Under the pieces are notes generated by a model. That model was given only the letters and a program-made list of their open reading frames with translations. It ran no database searches and had not been told where the DNA came from. From NCBI GenBank assembly GCA_013433145.1, contig CM024177.1:2878110-2942109 (forward strand): a stretch of DNA of 64,000 nucleotides. The letters are read 5' to 3'. The stretch is from Ascaris suum (Eukaryota > Nematoda > Chromadorea > Rhabditida > Ascarididae). The translations under genes and the position numbers were made by a program. Numbering within the stretch: position 1 is the stretch's first letter; every line of letters starts with the position of its first letter. Of this stretch, positions 17,097 to 30,333 are shown piece by piece.

Positions 17097-20000
17097 ATGT
17101 CTGCTGGTTCATTTGTGATGCGTAAATTCCTCTCCATACTGCGTTTTGTTGTATCGTGTCTGAAGCGAGTGTTGTGCTGTCTGAGAGGTCATAAAGGTGT
17201 CGATTCACTACCCTTCACTGTCCACGATAATGGCATCGATTCTCGACGTCATTTCAATACTTCCGAATGTAATCGATTATATCTTTTTCAGATCTTTTCA
17301 GTGTGGAACATTCGTCGTTCTTGAGGGAAAGGGGAATGTTCAGTGGCACCGGGTCGGGCAAGCAAGTGGGAAGGGGGGGAGGAATTAGGTGAAAGAGGGA
17401 CAGTCAGGAAACAGCATAAGTGTATGGTCACGAGTCGACACAGACATGTGATTTCCGTACGTTGCAGGTGCCGCGTTACCCGTTTGGACGAATCAAGGGG
17501 GTCCGTTGTGGTACTTGTGGTAGCGCAGTAGTTAGCCGATATATTCATGATTCGTTGACAAGTTTGAAGAGCAAAAATTACATTCAATTTGATACTACTA
17601 GCTTGGTAAACGGGAAAATCATAGCGAAGAATTGCATCACTCCAATGTCTGTGTGGTTCGCATCAGCAGTCTTGCTTACTTTTATTTATTACAGTGGCAT
17701 AAATACAATAAAGGTCATTAATATTATAGAATAATTCCCGCAGTAGTGAACATAAAAGATAATTTTGAATTATAGTGGAAAATCAATGGAACAATTGGAA
17801 TAAGGATCCATTTACAAACGTTATCGAAGAGAAAATTGACGAATATCGAAGAAAGAAAATCGAAATGTTAACTCAACAGGAGACAACTCAACGAGAGCCT
17901 GATTTTTTCACCGACATGCAACCGAATGTCAAACGAACAAGAAAGGTTAACGTAACCATTATTTTCTCGTTACTTAAGGGGGGGGGGGATGGAAATAGTA
18001 TCCCAGGGGAATTCAGGGATTCTTACTGTAACTCCGTGTTATTTCGATCTATATTATAATTAGAAATGCTTGTTGGATGTTTTTTTATTACACAGTCCTC
18101 GTCCTGTTGTTTAAAAATCCTTATTGGCATAATGCTATAAGGAGGTAAATAAGTGAATTTATCGTGTACGTCTTATGCTTTTTTTTTCAGTGAGCACAGA
18201 ATCTTCTCTGAATAATTCTTGGGATTTCCTTAATCTCTAGAACTGTATCTGTATAGGAGGTATTTACCTATATGTAATTCAGTAATTTCCTTTTCTTTAA
18301 TGCTCTTTTCTTCCAGTTCTTCCTTTTTTCCAGTCTTTTTTACTCAAAACAATTTTTCATTGCAGCCTAGTTAAAGGCTAGCACCTTCTTCATAGCAAAG
18401 AGCATTGTTGTTTATAACTTAGTTCCTAGCTATAGTACGTAAGTGTCAGCTGACAGTGCATTGTAAAGTATATTTCACCGTTTATTTCTCTAGGGATGGT
18501 CACTATCGAATGCCCAGTGAAAAAGGCGCGGTGTGATATTGGTGGTGAATGACCAATGACCATAGGAAGCTGATCGTTTATATACTTCTCGAAAAATTTT
18601 TCAAACACAACGGTTGCAAAAGAGACCGGCATTTTTTGGGTTTTGTCACTGTGTTTTTCTAGAGAGTTCCAACAATCGTTATTTTCCAATATTTTTTGGA
18701 TTGCCTCGTTTCCATAACTTAAAGAACGTCTTGAGTGGTGACTTCAACGTTTCCCTCATGATATCATCTCTTCTCTTTGATTATCAAGTATGTACATCTT
18801 CTCATGCGAATTACTATGATGTAGTTTATTCACATCAGATGATGAGTATCGTCGAATTGCCGCCTGGAATTCGTTAAATTCGTTGATCGTTATTTCATTC
18901 TACTTTTTACAAATTTTGCTTTTTAATTTCTTTTGTTTTACGTTGACGAAAATTTTTTTAAAATATGGCGTTATCGATTTTTTGAGCGTTTTTTTTTTTT
19001 GCTTTTTCGAGCAATTTTTGAATTTAATGCATTTAATTTTTTTCTTAGTCGAATCAGAAAATTGCGAATCGATTTGAAATCGATTTTCAAATTGTCGTTG
19101 TTTGATTTCGTATAGATACGATTCAGAGGCTTGTTTCTTCCTCTCATTTATCTTTTAGTTTCAATTGACAGATTTTCTCATTTTTTTCACTGTACATATT
19201 TTTTTTTCATTCCACCGTTAGTGCGTCATTAGACTGAACACATCGGCAACATTTTTTGCGAATACTTTAGTGTTTTTTTGTGTCTTCATATGAAACTTCA
19301 GGTGAAACATATCCCCAACGATGCTCGAGATGAAATGCATAACTTTTACACTATGCTCGAGATTGCACCAATGAAATTTGTATAAGTTTCACACTATTGC
19401 AAAATGTGATTTTATTTTTAGGTCGAACTGCCAACATGTGTAAGATAATCGCTGTATGCGAAATCTATACTGTATTTATTCAAAAAATTTTTCGATATTC
19501 TTGAAAGAAATCGCGAACTCATGCATCTAGACGCATTTATTCGCTCTTTTTTTTTGGCAATTAGCAAAAAAATTTTCGCCTTTTTTAAAAAAATCACTGA
19601 GAGGTTTCTTACAACACTGTTGTATAAATTGCCTAGCACAAATGATATTTTATTGGTTGTATACTCGATTGATAGTGTTTCACCTCATTTCTCCATTACT
19701 CTGAACACTTTTTTTTTTGGATAGTTGTGGTCTTTGAGTGATATGCTATATTTTAGGCTTTCGTTGGTTCAAGCAGTGGAGATGTCGATACGAAGAAAGA
19801 GAATCTTTTCGCTTTCAAAGATGAAGGAATTCCTTTCATAGTAAGACGTTTCTTTGAACATCATCTGTCCGAATGCTTTTATTTTTTTATTGAAGTTTTT
19901 TTATAAATTTGCATATTTATTAGCGTACTATCAATCGTGCTTCATTTGCATATTTATTAGCGCTGCAGTGATATTTTCATTTTTGAGGCTTTAGTGCGAC

Positions 20001-23000
20001 TTGGAAAGTTTTTTTATCAAGGCGGATGCTCCAATTCGATTTTTTTAGGGAGGACATACCTTCCATCTCTCATCCATTTCTTGCATTTGTAATGCTGCAA
20101 TTTTCTATGGCATCGTCCAGCTATATAAAAATGGGTTTTTTTTAATCAATCAGTCTTTACGTCGAACGCTTTTCTTTTCCATTTTTTAAAGGAGAACGAA
20201 ATATTGCATTTATTTTGCCCCGCTATAGAATTACTTCGTTTTATTATTTATTACTGAGTTTTTAGTAGTAGGCTTGTTTTTTGCGTTGAATTATTATTGC
20301 AAAATTTGCATTTTATTGTTTTATTCTATTGGTAACAAATTTTTTATTTCCTTTAATTAACAATAGTTATTTTGCGAGATTTCAAAGAATTTTAGAAGAA
20401 GAAAAAATGGATCTATTGGTTGATATTCAAACAATCCTATTTGAATTTCATAGAAATATTGTCGCCCAGATGCCACAAAGGGGTAGCTAAAACTAGCTAA
20501 AAGCAAGAGCTTGATCTTTTAATCTCCAACGGGATGCTCGTCGTTAGATGGTGATTTCTCGCCGGTGCTTGAAAATGCATGAATATACGCCCATTCAGTC
20601 AGTGAACGGAGTGAAGGAAATATTATTAGAGTTCAACAAGGGGAGATCGTCGATGGCGCAAATAACTCGTCGATTGCGAACTGCTCATACTTTTACATGA
20701 ATTTTATCTTAAATTAAAATAGCGTGTAAATACGAATTGAATATCGGTGGTTTTCTTTCTCCTCTCGTTGATTGAATTTTGGTCAATACTTAGATGAACG
20801 ATAACGGTGATTTATGAGTAGTTTGCACCGTTGGCATTCAATCTGATTTTCTGAATATTGGATTAAATAAAGCGATGATAAATAAACGAGCAGCGATAAA
20901 GCGGTTATAACAGGTGATGGAGGTTTGCAAGTGAAAAGGTTAAAAATGTGTGTCCGCCTTGTCGCTATATTTTTTACCACTTGAAGGTTTTGAGTGAGTT
21001 TTATCAGTGACATTGTTGTGGAATGTAATTTATGGAAACTGTTAGTTGAACGTCGGTCGGCAATATTGATTGGTGCTATCATTTTTCTGAAGTAATTAAA
21101 ATATTGTTGCGAAAAGAAGAAGAAAATTTGTTGTTAAATGCAAGATTACATTAGAGAAATTTATTATCGATATTTCGGTGATTTATTCTTTGAGGAAATT
21201 GCCTCGACTCAAGCGTAATAATAATAGTTTCCATTGTTTCGCCGATTTTGAATTCATTTCTGGAAATATTTTTTGTATTTAAAAGAATAGTGATGTTAAC
21301 AGAATTTCTATCGTGGGTTTATTATTGGCCAAATGATAGATGAAAGATTAGGACGACTTACTCTTATTCGTTTCGTTTTTTTTAAATGATTTATCCACAA
21401 TTCGTTGTAGATAAACGACTCGTTTATTTTTATCTGTATTAGTTATCATTTTCATATATGGATCCATTGTTTTATCTCTTTCATGGCTCTTTCGTATCGT
21501 AACTTTATCTAGCGAATGAAAATACAAGAAATGAAGTATAACTAGATGAAGGAAGAGGGGTCTACTTGTAGATGCGGATAAATAAAAAAATATAAATATA
21601 CATGTTAATATAGGTATAAGTATGAATATAAATAAATAAATAAATAAATAAATAAAAATAAATAAATAAATAAACATATGGTATTAGTATAATATTGCTT
21701 ACCTTAAAGTCGCAGTGTTTGCGTTCCATTAGAAAAGTGCACACCTCGATGCGCACTTCGATGACACCGTTGCTTTGACGATCGTTTAGTGCTAAGTCAC
21801 GAATATATTCATACTGTTGCATAACAGGGTCAAGGCGTATACTTGCACCTTCTTTCGAGATATATTCTTCATTGCGCCATTCACACATCTCCATATTGTC
21901 CTCTTAATACTTTTATGTTGTTTTTTAGTGAAGTTTTACAGCGTAATTTTAAATAGAGACCCTAAAAGGGTTTCCGGCCACATGAGAGGTGCTTTTATCG
22001 AATCTACAAACTACTTTATAATCACTTTGAAGTGCTTTAGTGTTCGCTTCTATGAGTGGAAAAGAAACGAGAGGGGCTACACGAAGACGTATACGGTGTT
22101 TGGTTCTTATGGAGTTCACGTGATATTTGTTTTGAATTTGTGCGGGAGATAGAATATAGAAATTTTTATGCGCGGAACTAGATGAAAGAAACATTTTTAG
22201 GGTTTTTCATATGTTCACTGCATTACTTTTCAACTTTGTAGTTTGATCTATTTCGAAATATGCCACCATGAATGTAGTTTTTGTAACTGTAGACATTTTC
22301 AACGCCGATGTGTGCTTCTAGCATTGGCAATTTTGTCACTGCTTTCCCCAGCCCATGTTTGCCTTTGAAGTCTCCTTTTATGAGAGATCTCAGTGATTGC
22401 ATTCGTTTGGGGAGGGGAGGGGGAGGGGGGGAATCGTCTTTTTGAAGTAGGAAAGTGAAATAGAAAAAAAACGTTCCATTGCGGGTTGCAATCTCCCAAT
22501 TGCAAAATTCGCTTCGTTCAGGTGTAGAGGATCATACCTTAAAGACTATCCACACTGTTAGCGATTATATTTTTGGGAAGAAAGCGCATCACTCTTCCTG
22601 AGTATAGTGGATGATTGTGAATGAAAATAAAACAAACTATAGGAATGACACACCGCCTTGAAATGTAACCGTGGCAAGTGAGGCACAACATAAGATTAGT
22701 TGGTTTGGAGAGACGACGAGGCCAGCGACGAAAGTTCGTCGTCCACCGAATGCGTGCCAGTGTGATGCTTTCTTGCAAGAGGGTTTCCATTCGCATTGAC
22801 GTATGCATGTATGTTCCACTAGTGGGGCGCATATTGCCTGATGTAAATTAGTCGATGCAAGTTTACAGGTGAGAAAGGTAGCTTCATTTGTAATAGTAGT
22901 TGACGGGAATACGATACTTACTAGATAGTACACCAACAGGTTTAGCGCGATAATATCGGCATAAATCTTTGATGGGACGAGGTTGAATTGGGTTATGAAA

Positions 23001-26000
23001 ACCATGCTTGGTTTATTTTTAAAAATTGATACCTTTGCGAGACGAAAAGCTCTCGATTGAAAGTTGGAAAAACTGGTTAAATAGCGTTCAAAGATGCGAC
23101 TATTTCCTTCGCGCATACTCGCATCTCTCTATTCTGTGCTCCATGTCTTTCCAGAATTGAAGTATATTACGCAAACCTAATTTGGATCATGTGATTGTTG
23201 CGTAGTCGATGGAGTATACCTGAACCGTATAAAACGCTCCATCATCGAATTCACTGTGTTTACTTATGCTTATTCGATTATTCATAAGTAGAAAGGTGTT
23301 ATAAGGTTATTGCTGTCACTTATTTTCTAATCACCTCAATTCGTGTCCGTCCGAAAATTAGTGGAATATTCCTTCAGAATTTCTAATCGTAACAAGGGAA
23401 TTCAATTATCTTTCCTCTTCATATTCGGCATTTCATTATTTGCATTAGAGATGAGATATTGGTACGTCTAAATTATTGCTGATCGAAACCGGAAGTGCTC
23501 TTAAACATAGCAAATAGCATAGATATTAGTGAATATTCGTTAAATACATACCTTAGAAATTTCCAAACTGAATAATTTCGAACCGACGTTGCATTGCGGA
23601 TAGTGATAATCGCCGTATGCATTTACGATTTGCACAAGCAATATTACGATCATAGGCATTGTTCTCGACTGAGGTATAAGACGATAGCTTTGCGTGGGGT
23701 ATGTTTTCTCTTCGACAAACGATCAAAAACAAACTCTTATGAGGATAGCGACAAAACGTGTTATGTGGTATACATGTGCCGCATTTGAGTTCATTCATGC
23801 GCCAACCTATTTTACCGATTTTCGCGGTGTTTAGTTAGCCCTCTTCTCAACTACCTTGTATACATAATTGTGGCACTCGGAAATTGGGTCATCACATTTC
23901 TGCTCGTTTATGCTAATTTGTAATCCTTTCGGTTTTACATTTTTATATGTCAGTTTTCTCCGCAATCATTTGTACTGGTTGGTGCGGGTGTGCTAAAAAA
24001 GGAGTCGGTGTTTTGATTATACGGTCTTGATCAAAAGGTGGGAGTACCTCCCCGTCGTCCTTGTGCTGCCATTCACTCCCCCTCCCCCCTCCCACCCTCT
24101 CAACGGAGTGCCTATTTTATAATTGGGAATGTTTGTGTAACTTATTGTATCCATCAGTCCCAAGGCATCCTTAGCTTTAGAAGCATGGATAAAATCACGG
24201 AGCAGTTACGGGCAGCTGCATTAAATTTGAATTCCGCATTAAGTTCATTTAAATATTTCATTCTTGTCGCATAATTTTGAGGCGTATTTGGTGTTTGGCA
24301 AACATGGAGCAGCTCCTATCAACCATTAAGAGGCTTCGACTCCGGAGTCACCTATCACTACTAGACAGCAGCGTTTTCACAGATTCATTTTTTTTGTAGA
24401 GATATTGGAATGGCAGAAACGTCTTATGATCGAATATTTAAAGATCATGGTGCATTCGTATTCTTTAACAGGCTCGGCTTTTATTTCACCTTCGAAAAAG
24501 ATCCTTCAGAGTGGGGAAAAAGGGGGAGTGGGGAGGAATTATTGGTACCTGAATGGTCTATTTGTAATACATCCCTCAATTTCGCATGGGAATGGATTCT
24601 GCAAAAACCTCGGATCATCTACAACTGAGGTGTTTCACAAATTTTTAAATTCATTTTCGGATTCGTTGAGAGGAGAATTGAAATACAAAATATCCGTCAG
24701 TTCAGAGTCTTTTAGAATCTACAAAGCTCTTTAGTAGCGATATCGGATCGATTGCGTTTCCGGTTCCGGATTAGCGAGATTCCGGTGTTCCGCAACCTAG
24801 CAGTTATGAGGCATTGCGTTAACAAAAAGTTGTGCGTCCGCTTCATTGTTAGGATAAATCATGAATGCTTTCGTTCTTAAATCGCTGAACGAATTTACCA
24901 TACTGAGTAACTCGAAGTTAAATTAAGGTTTTCTCATGCTAACTAACTCGAACCTGAAGTATTTCTGCATCGACTAGTTCCAGTCTGAGGTTTTTCCATA
25001 GTGACTAACTTGAACCTCTCACTTTTGAGCAGTGAAATGCTGCCTCAAAAATGCGCTCTTCGAATCGCTTCAGATATTTGCTTTGAAAACGTTAATTATC
25101 GTTTTAATAAGTGATTCAGAGGGAGCATAAAGGTAATAATTACAACTGTGCGATACTTACTTTCGTTTACAGCCGGCTTCAAATGAATTGGGCGATCTGG
25201 ATGAATCGTCTACTCTCAGAGAGGATCGTTGGGATACGCAAATCGACATCGATGATGTTGACGACCTTTTGAAAGAAGTATTTCGTTATTACATCTTTTT
25301 GTTTTCACCTAAATTAATTGATGTATGTTCGAAGGTAACATATAATGTACATGATGGCGATCCACACCTTTGTCTTTTGCTGATAAGTTCTACCTGTCAT
25401 GTCAAAGTGAGCTGAGTTGTTGGCTATTTGCCGAACGTAATGCGAGTGATTATGAGAGGCACTTATTGGGGTTGGCTTGCGATTACTTTTGTTTATTAAA
25501 AAATGTGGGGGGGGGGGTTGAGCGAGAGTACCTCAGCAAAAGCGAAGCTGCTATCGAATCTATGGGGGCGATTTACTGGTTTATGAAAAGCGGCAACAAC
25601 AAAGCCCGAGCGAGGAGAAACAAGGAACGGAGTCTTTCCTATCCTGTGTGAGATGATGAATCATTTTTAATCATAGGACTGCCGTTCATACTGCAGATCA
25701 AGAAACATTGTGATCGAGTTTGGTTGTCTTAACTGTTTTTTAGAAACTGCTTATAAACTGGTTTTGAGTTTGGCAGGCGAAATTTTCTCATGCAAAAATC
25801 AACAGCGTACCTATGATTGCAAAATAATATGCAAATTTATCGGATGCATAAATTGGCATCTACTTAAATTGTCGGCACATCTCAGGATAATTTCAGTTGA
25901 ATTCGAAAAGCATTTTTCAAGCTAGCATCATTCATTAAGTGTTTAGGTACATCCCACATTACACAAATATTTTTCTCGAAATTCATAGTGAAGTCGGCTG

Positions 26001-26372
26001 GCGATAAGGTCAATTTGTGTGGTTGCAATAGAAAAGAGAGTGTAAAAAAGTTAGAACGATGCTTCCTATTGGCTTATGTTTGTTTCTCGAATACGTGATT
26101 GATGGTTAATTGATGATCTATAATTTATTGCACCACTCTTATTATACAGTAAAAAAAAAAAACAGATGAAATCCTCTCTCTTTCGGCCTTTTCTCTCTCC
26201 TCTCTTTCCTTTCCCTTTCTCCTCTCTCTCTTTATCTTTCGATATGTCATCGTTGATGCTGTTGAAGGATGTGTATTTTCAGCAGCGTAAGAGAGAGAGA
26301 CTAGAGAAGCAAAGGGCAAGGCTAGCCGAGCATGAAAGGCGAGTAGCCGAGAAGCGTTCGCTGCATTCGTAA
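17097..26372 (+). CDS. EBAG9 / RCAS1 homologue (Golgi-associated secretory regulator)
   Basis: Homologue of vertebrate EBAG9/RCAS1, a Golgi and secretory-vesicle membrane protein that in mammals restrains regulated exocytosis. Exons on plus: 17097-17268, 17776-17945, 19757-19840, 25173-25277 and 26283-26372. They join in consistent phases (1,0,0,0) into 206 residues; human EBAG9 has 213. The N-terminus (residues 1-28) aligns without gaps to the hydrophobic, Cys-containing EBAG9 leader, ending in LKRVLCCLRG (human LKRLICRSG). Next come WNNWNKDP (human WTSWDEDAP), REPDFFTDMQPNVKRTRK (human EPDYFKDMTPTIRKTQK), IPFI, NELGDLDE (human SELGDLD) and an acidic stretch. The last 29 residues are a charged Arg/Glu/Lys coiled-coil-like tail. 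Exon 4 lies 5.3 kb from exon 3, and that intron contains a gene on the other strand. An extra in-phase candidate exon at 19302-19379 would raise the length to 232. The first exon's 3' border is inferred from phase. Start chosen for the matching leader length. Confidence 0.88.
19302..19379 (+). CDS. Candidate cassette exon of the EBAG9-like gene
   Basis: A 78-nt open segment bounded by ACTTCAG and by a donor GTATAAG. It is phase 0 at both ends, so it could be included or skipped without changing the frame between the exons ending at 17945 and starting at 19757. It encodes 26 residues beginning VKHIPNDARDEM. Skipping it gives a length closer to vertebrate EBAG9, so it may be alternative or simply a chance match. 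Confidence 0.35.
21423..21428 (-). promoter_or_regulatory. Poly(A) signal AATAAA for the nested secreted-protein gene
   Basis: On the minus strand AATAAA begins 24 nt after the proposed TGA stop at 21454-21452. It supports that last exon, though AATAAA is common in DNA this AT-rich. Confidence 0.35.
21452..23659 (-). CDS. Secreted cysteine-rich protein of unknown family, nested antisense in an EBAG9-like intron
   Basis: Minus-strand gene lying wholly inside the 19841-25172 intron. Proposed exons: 23659-23552, 22837-22654, 21902-21703 and 21508-21452; phases agree (0,1,0) and the product has 182 residues. Residues 1-15 form a signal peptide (MPMIVILLVQIVNAYG, cleavage probably after NAYG). 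The secreted part carries CNVG, then exon 2 with HTCIRQCEWKPSC, HWHAFGGRR and LILCCASL, and exon 3 with MEMCEWRNEEYISKEGAS, VCTFLMERKHC. The paired C-E-W motifs and spaced cysteines suggest disulphide-bonded folds. The ATG follows a CTCAG acceptor by 9 nt, and AATAAA (21428-21423) starts about 24 nt after the stop. I do not recognise the family and assign no function. The last exon is the weakest call; a different frame from the same acceptor gives a Lys-rich tail. An optional extra exon near 23118-23033 is also possible. Confidence 0.6.
21629..21676. repeat. (AAAT)n microsatellite
   Basis: Near-perfect AAAT tetranucleotide repeat with one extra A, located in an intron of the nested minus-strand gene. 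The Leu/Ile/Tyr/Phe-rich frames across it are artefacts. Confidence 0.9.
24899..25018. repeat. Degenerate minisatellite, unit about 32-37 bp
   Basis: Three to four diverged units share the core actaactcgaacctgaag(t) followed by a t-rich stretch and catag/catgct. The repeats begin around taactcgaagtt (24906), taactcgaacct (24944), tagttccagtct (24975) and taacttgaacct (25006). They lie 150 bp upstream of an EBAG9-like exon and are intronic. Confidence 0.6.
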
Positions 26373-27378
26373 ATGAACGAAAAGTGTTGAACACATTGAG
26401 ATGATTGTCTTCTTCTTCTACTTACCTCTATCAAGTTAATTACTTTTTTACTAAATTCAAACTATGCAAGTTTTTAGTAAAAATTATTAACGATATAATT
26501 CCGTGAGTGCAGTAATTTTATTTTATTTTTTATTGAAATGAAGCATTATGCTTAAGAGTAAAATGAATTCGATGCTGTAAAACATTCGATCATATAAAAT
26601 GCTGTAATACTATACTATTACATTCTATTATAGGACCATGAAGTATTTTATTTTACTTTACTAAGTAGAACAATGATCGTTCTAAGCTATAGCGATAGTT
26701 TATTACTCGTATATTGCTGTTTTTACTTTAGGTAAAAATATCGATTAGTTTAAAAACAATTGCTAGAAATTGAAATGTGACTATTTAAATATGAAGAATT
26801 GTCGTTCATTTTTTTTTTTTTTTGGATTCTCTAAACGAGGTTTCGATCGAGTTTAGGAAATTCGCTATGAGTAGGTGGCCATTTTCTATTAAATATCCTC
26901 TTCATTTTTTCAACATTATTTCCTTAATTTTTATTATCACTATTATTTTATTATTATTATTATTTGATTGTGATGGGTGAATATGTTCTCGTCGTTGTTT
27001 TCACTTATATAATTATGGTCGAATATTTATGAAGAGAGTATTTGAAATAATTGTTGAAAAATATTCGATGATGTGCTTAGAAAAATTTTTTTTTACACTG
27101 ATAAATGAAAAAAATAATAAAAAAATTCATGAAAAAAATTGCGTATTTTTTTCAAGATAAATATCCATCTTTGATATATAATTTGCGAAATACAAGAGCA
27201 CATTTAATATCTACAATTATCAGTGGTAAAATACTAAAAAAATTTTACTTATTAGGTGAATAATGTTGAGGAATCCTATCATAATGCTTTATATTGTACT
27301 TTATAGGAATTAGTCGTTTTCTTTAACAATAACTACGTATCACACATTTCCCCTTATTCTAAATTCTTAATTACTTTC

Positions 27379-27381
<3 letters not shown>

Positions 27382-27409
<28 letters not shown>
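27382..27409. repeat. Poly-T tract, 28 nt
   Basis: Uninterrupted T run. A similar run of about 26 T lies at 47118-47143. Both are in non-coding DNA. Confidence 0.95.
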
Positions 27410-29498
27410 GAAATCCGATCGCATAGGGTCGAGATATGACTTGGAATAGCTTTAGGTTAGTGCATCAAGGTAATAGACTTAAATTTTCCAAGAATTTCTC
27501 GTTTCTTAATGTCGCCGTTACAGGTGTGAAATTCTCTTGCGATTACCTTCTGTTTATCACGTATAAGTTTTCAAAAACGAAAGCAGATGAATGCGACATT
27601 ATTGGTTTCAAGCACAATTCATTAGACTTGCGTCTTGCCCCGTCTGAGAGGTCATTTTTAGCGAATGTGAAAAGGCTAGTAAGAAATCATCGATTTGCGA
27701 TGTTCGTCCTACGGATTTTGTTGAGACAATAAGTTAGGATTCTGATAATTAGAGGTAATATTCCAAATAAAAACTCACTCCACCTGGATATTTATTAAGT
27801 ATACCAAAGAAATGTAAGGAAAAATGAATTAGCTAAACGATATGCTTGTTATAAGTGCTAATATTTATCGTTATTTTGTATTGTGATTGGCGATTCTGTT
27901 GATTTTTCACTGAATTTAGGTATCGGAATAAAAAAAAAAAACTAGAAACTTGTTAGGTTGTTTGACTCTCTCTGTGAGCGCACATCATCGCAATTATATG
28001 CACTCTTTTTTCACACCGTAATTATATGTTAACTCCATAAGAGTATGTCATATGCAAATGTACTCGTTTCTGTTGTGCTAGTCCTGAGGATCAGAGATGC
28101 TCGAGTTCGTCATCGATTCCACGTTCCATTTAAACTATCGGTGAGTTTGGATCAACATTGATAAACAATGACGATAATCGATCATAGTCTCATTATATAT
28201 TGTTTGTTGTCAATTTCAGATGTGGCAATAAGCGAGTGGTTCATTTTGTTTTCTATTGGCATTTCATCTTTTCATCAATTCCGAGTCCATCTGCTCTTTC
28301 CTCTTTGTTTCTTTTTTTTTTGTGTGTGTGTGATCCGAAGTTATGTATTTGTTTTGGTTGGATGTGTTAATATCTGATACTAACACCTTGATGATTTTTG
28401 TGAATATAGAAAAATGATGGAAACGAACGACCCATCCTAGCAGAATATTATCAATTAAAGACTTGCTGAGGCTCTCCTACTATCGGTCGATGCAGTAAGA
28501 TGCAGATTTTAATTTTTACTCTCTTAGTTGACTGTGAAAGTTAATGAGTAATGAATGAGTACGGAAATGAAAGAGAACTTGACGGTTGAAACTCTACGTT
28601 GTAATTGTGATTGAAACAAAAAAAAGATGAAAGGATAATAAATTATGGCATTACTTCTAAGTGTTTAGAAAATTGAATTAAATTATTCGGATAGAAATTA
28701 ACAATTAAGGAAGAAAATGTGAGTCGAATCGGTGGATAAGAATAACTTCGATGAACTTTCATAATAGAATCGATAATCTTTTTAATAAATGTTCACAGTA
28801 AAAGTGAGATGAAGTATAAAAATATTTCGAAAAAGAGGAATAAATCTAAAGATAGATTTCTCAATGGATGTGTCAATTTTTTAAATTCCTCTATGCATTC
28901 TTATGAATTAACTCGAATGATTGCATTTGAATATTCGATTTTCATTTAAACGCGATAAGATAATCAACAAATAGCATTCATGCAATATGCGCAATCACAT
29001 AGAATCGTTAGTGAGCGTTGAGTGCTAAAATGGATTCCAATTCGGCAAACATCATCCTCTCAACGGATATTTCATCCGATAGCATCAACCAATTTGCCTT
29101 CACAAAGAAAAAACGGAATCGGCGGATTTGTGACGACGTGGATTTCGTTCAGAGCTTATTCTAATATTGATTAGAAGTTCAACGTTATGTATGATGCCAA
29201 TTTTTAATGCGCCGCTTCACAGCTTTTACTGAAAAATGTCCAATCTAATTTCCGGTTTGGAATGGAAAATGTCGTCGAACTTACAAAAGAAGTCACTTCT
29301 GCCTCCTATCTCTTTTGTTTTAAAGAAAAGCTGAAGAAATAAAATAAAAAGCCAAAACTAAGGAAATTGAGGTTATGTTATCTCGTCGTTCAGGGAAATC
29401 TCTATGAAATTAATCGCAAATTTTATTTACGCATTGCTCGAGCATCCAATGTCGACCCGTTAATGTTCCCTTGTTTGTATATTTCCTCGTCCCTCTTA

Positions 29499-29522
29499 CC
29501 CCCCCCCCCCCCCCCCCCCCCC
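29499..29522. repeat. Poly-C tract, 24 nt
   Basis: Uninterrupted C run within a C/T-rich segment. It is the longest of several G or C homopolymers in the window and lies in the gene-free region. Confidence 0.95.
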
Positions 29523-30333
29523 ACCTCTATTACCTCTTCCTCCCTCCCCCAACCATAGTGTATAGCATTCAACGCTGAGATTAATTGCATGCAACTCTGA
29601 TGGCCGTGCAGGTGGATCGTCAATTACATGAATTTTTGTTGAGATGTCTATACTTCAACCTGAAAGCATCGAAAAAAAAAGGAAAAGTACCTATAGATGC
29701 CTAAAATAGAAAGACATTATAATAAAAGCTGGAGGAAACGTTCAATATCAGGGGAAACAGTGGTGAAAGTAGTGGCGTATACTGTGTTATTTATCCGGAA
29801 CTTCAGTGGCATCCTAACAGTGGGCAACGACTCGTTTATGACGAATGTTCTGCAGCTATTGCAACATTGCAAAAACTTTATTCACTTTGCCTTCACTTCC
29901 GGTCCATATGTGTAATTCTATCGGCTTGAAATTTCAATTCTAGCCACAATTCACATAAATGAGCATGGAGGTAACATTGTTCAAATTGCACGTGATGAAT
30001 AAATCTTCAATGCATTGATTTCTCTATCGGGTGAGGAACGGATTAGCAACACAAGTGCGAAGTTAATTATTGCAAATCAGATAGTGAGACTTGCAGTTAG
30101 TTCTAAATCTATCGACATAAAGTAGTGTGCGGAGTTGCCGCATCACAGAGCCATCATTACAAAAAAGTTCGATGTTATCGAGGAGTTTGCTTTATTTTAG
30201 TTCAATCCCTCCTTTAATTTAGGATTTCATCGTATATTTATTTATAGGACAATAGATCCTCATATTGTGTGCAGCTAGAAAAGAGGATCCCAATTTATTT
30301 CGTATTCTCTCTCACCTATTTGGTGGAGAGATA

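Noticed and set aside
18426..18689. 87-codon minus-strand frame in an EBAG9-like intron
   Set aside because: No motif, signal peptide or adjoining exon could be supported.
21348..21677. Lys-rich C-terminal alternative for the nested secreted-protein gene
   Set aside because: The frame from the acceptor at 21508 that reads into the Lys-rich tail needs phase 1, whereas the preceding exon ends in phase 0. The shorter frame was preferred.
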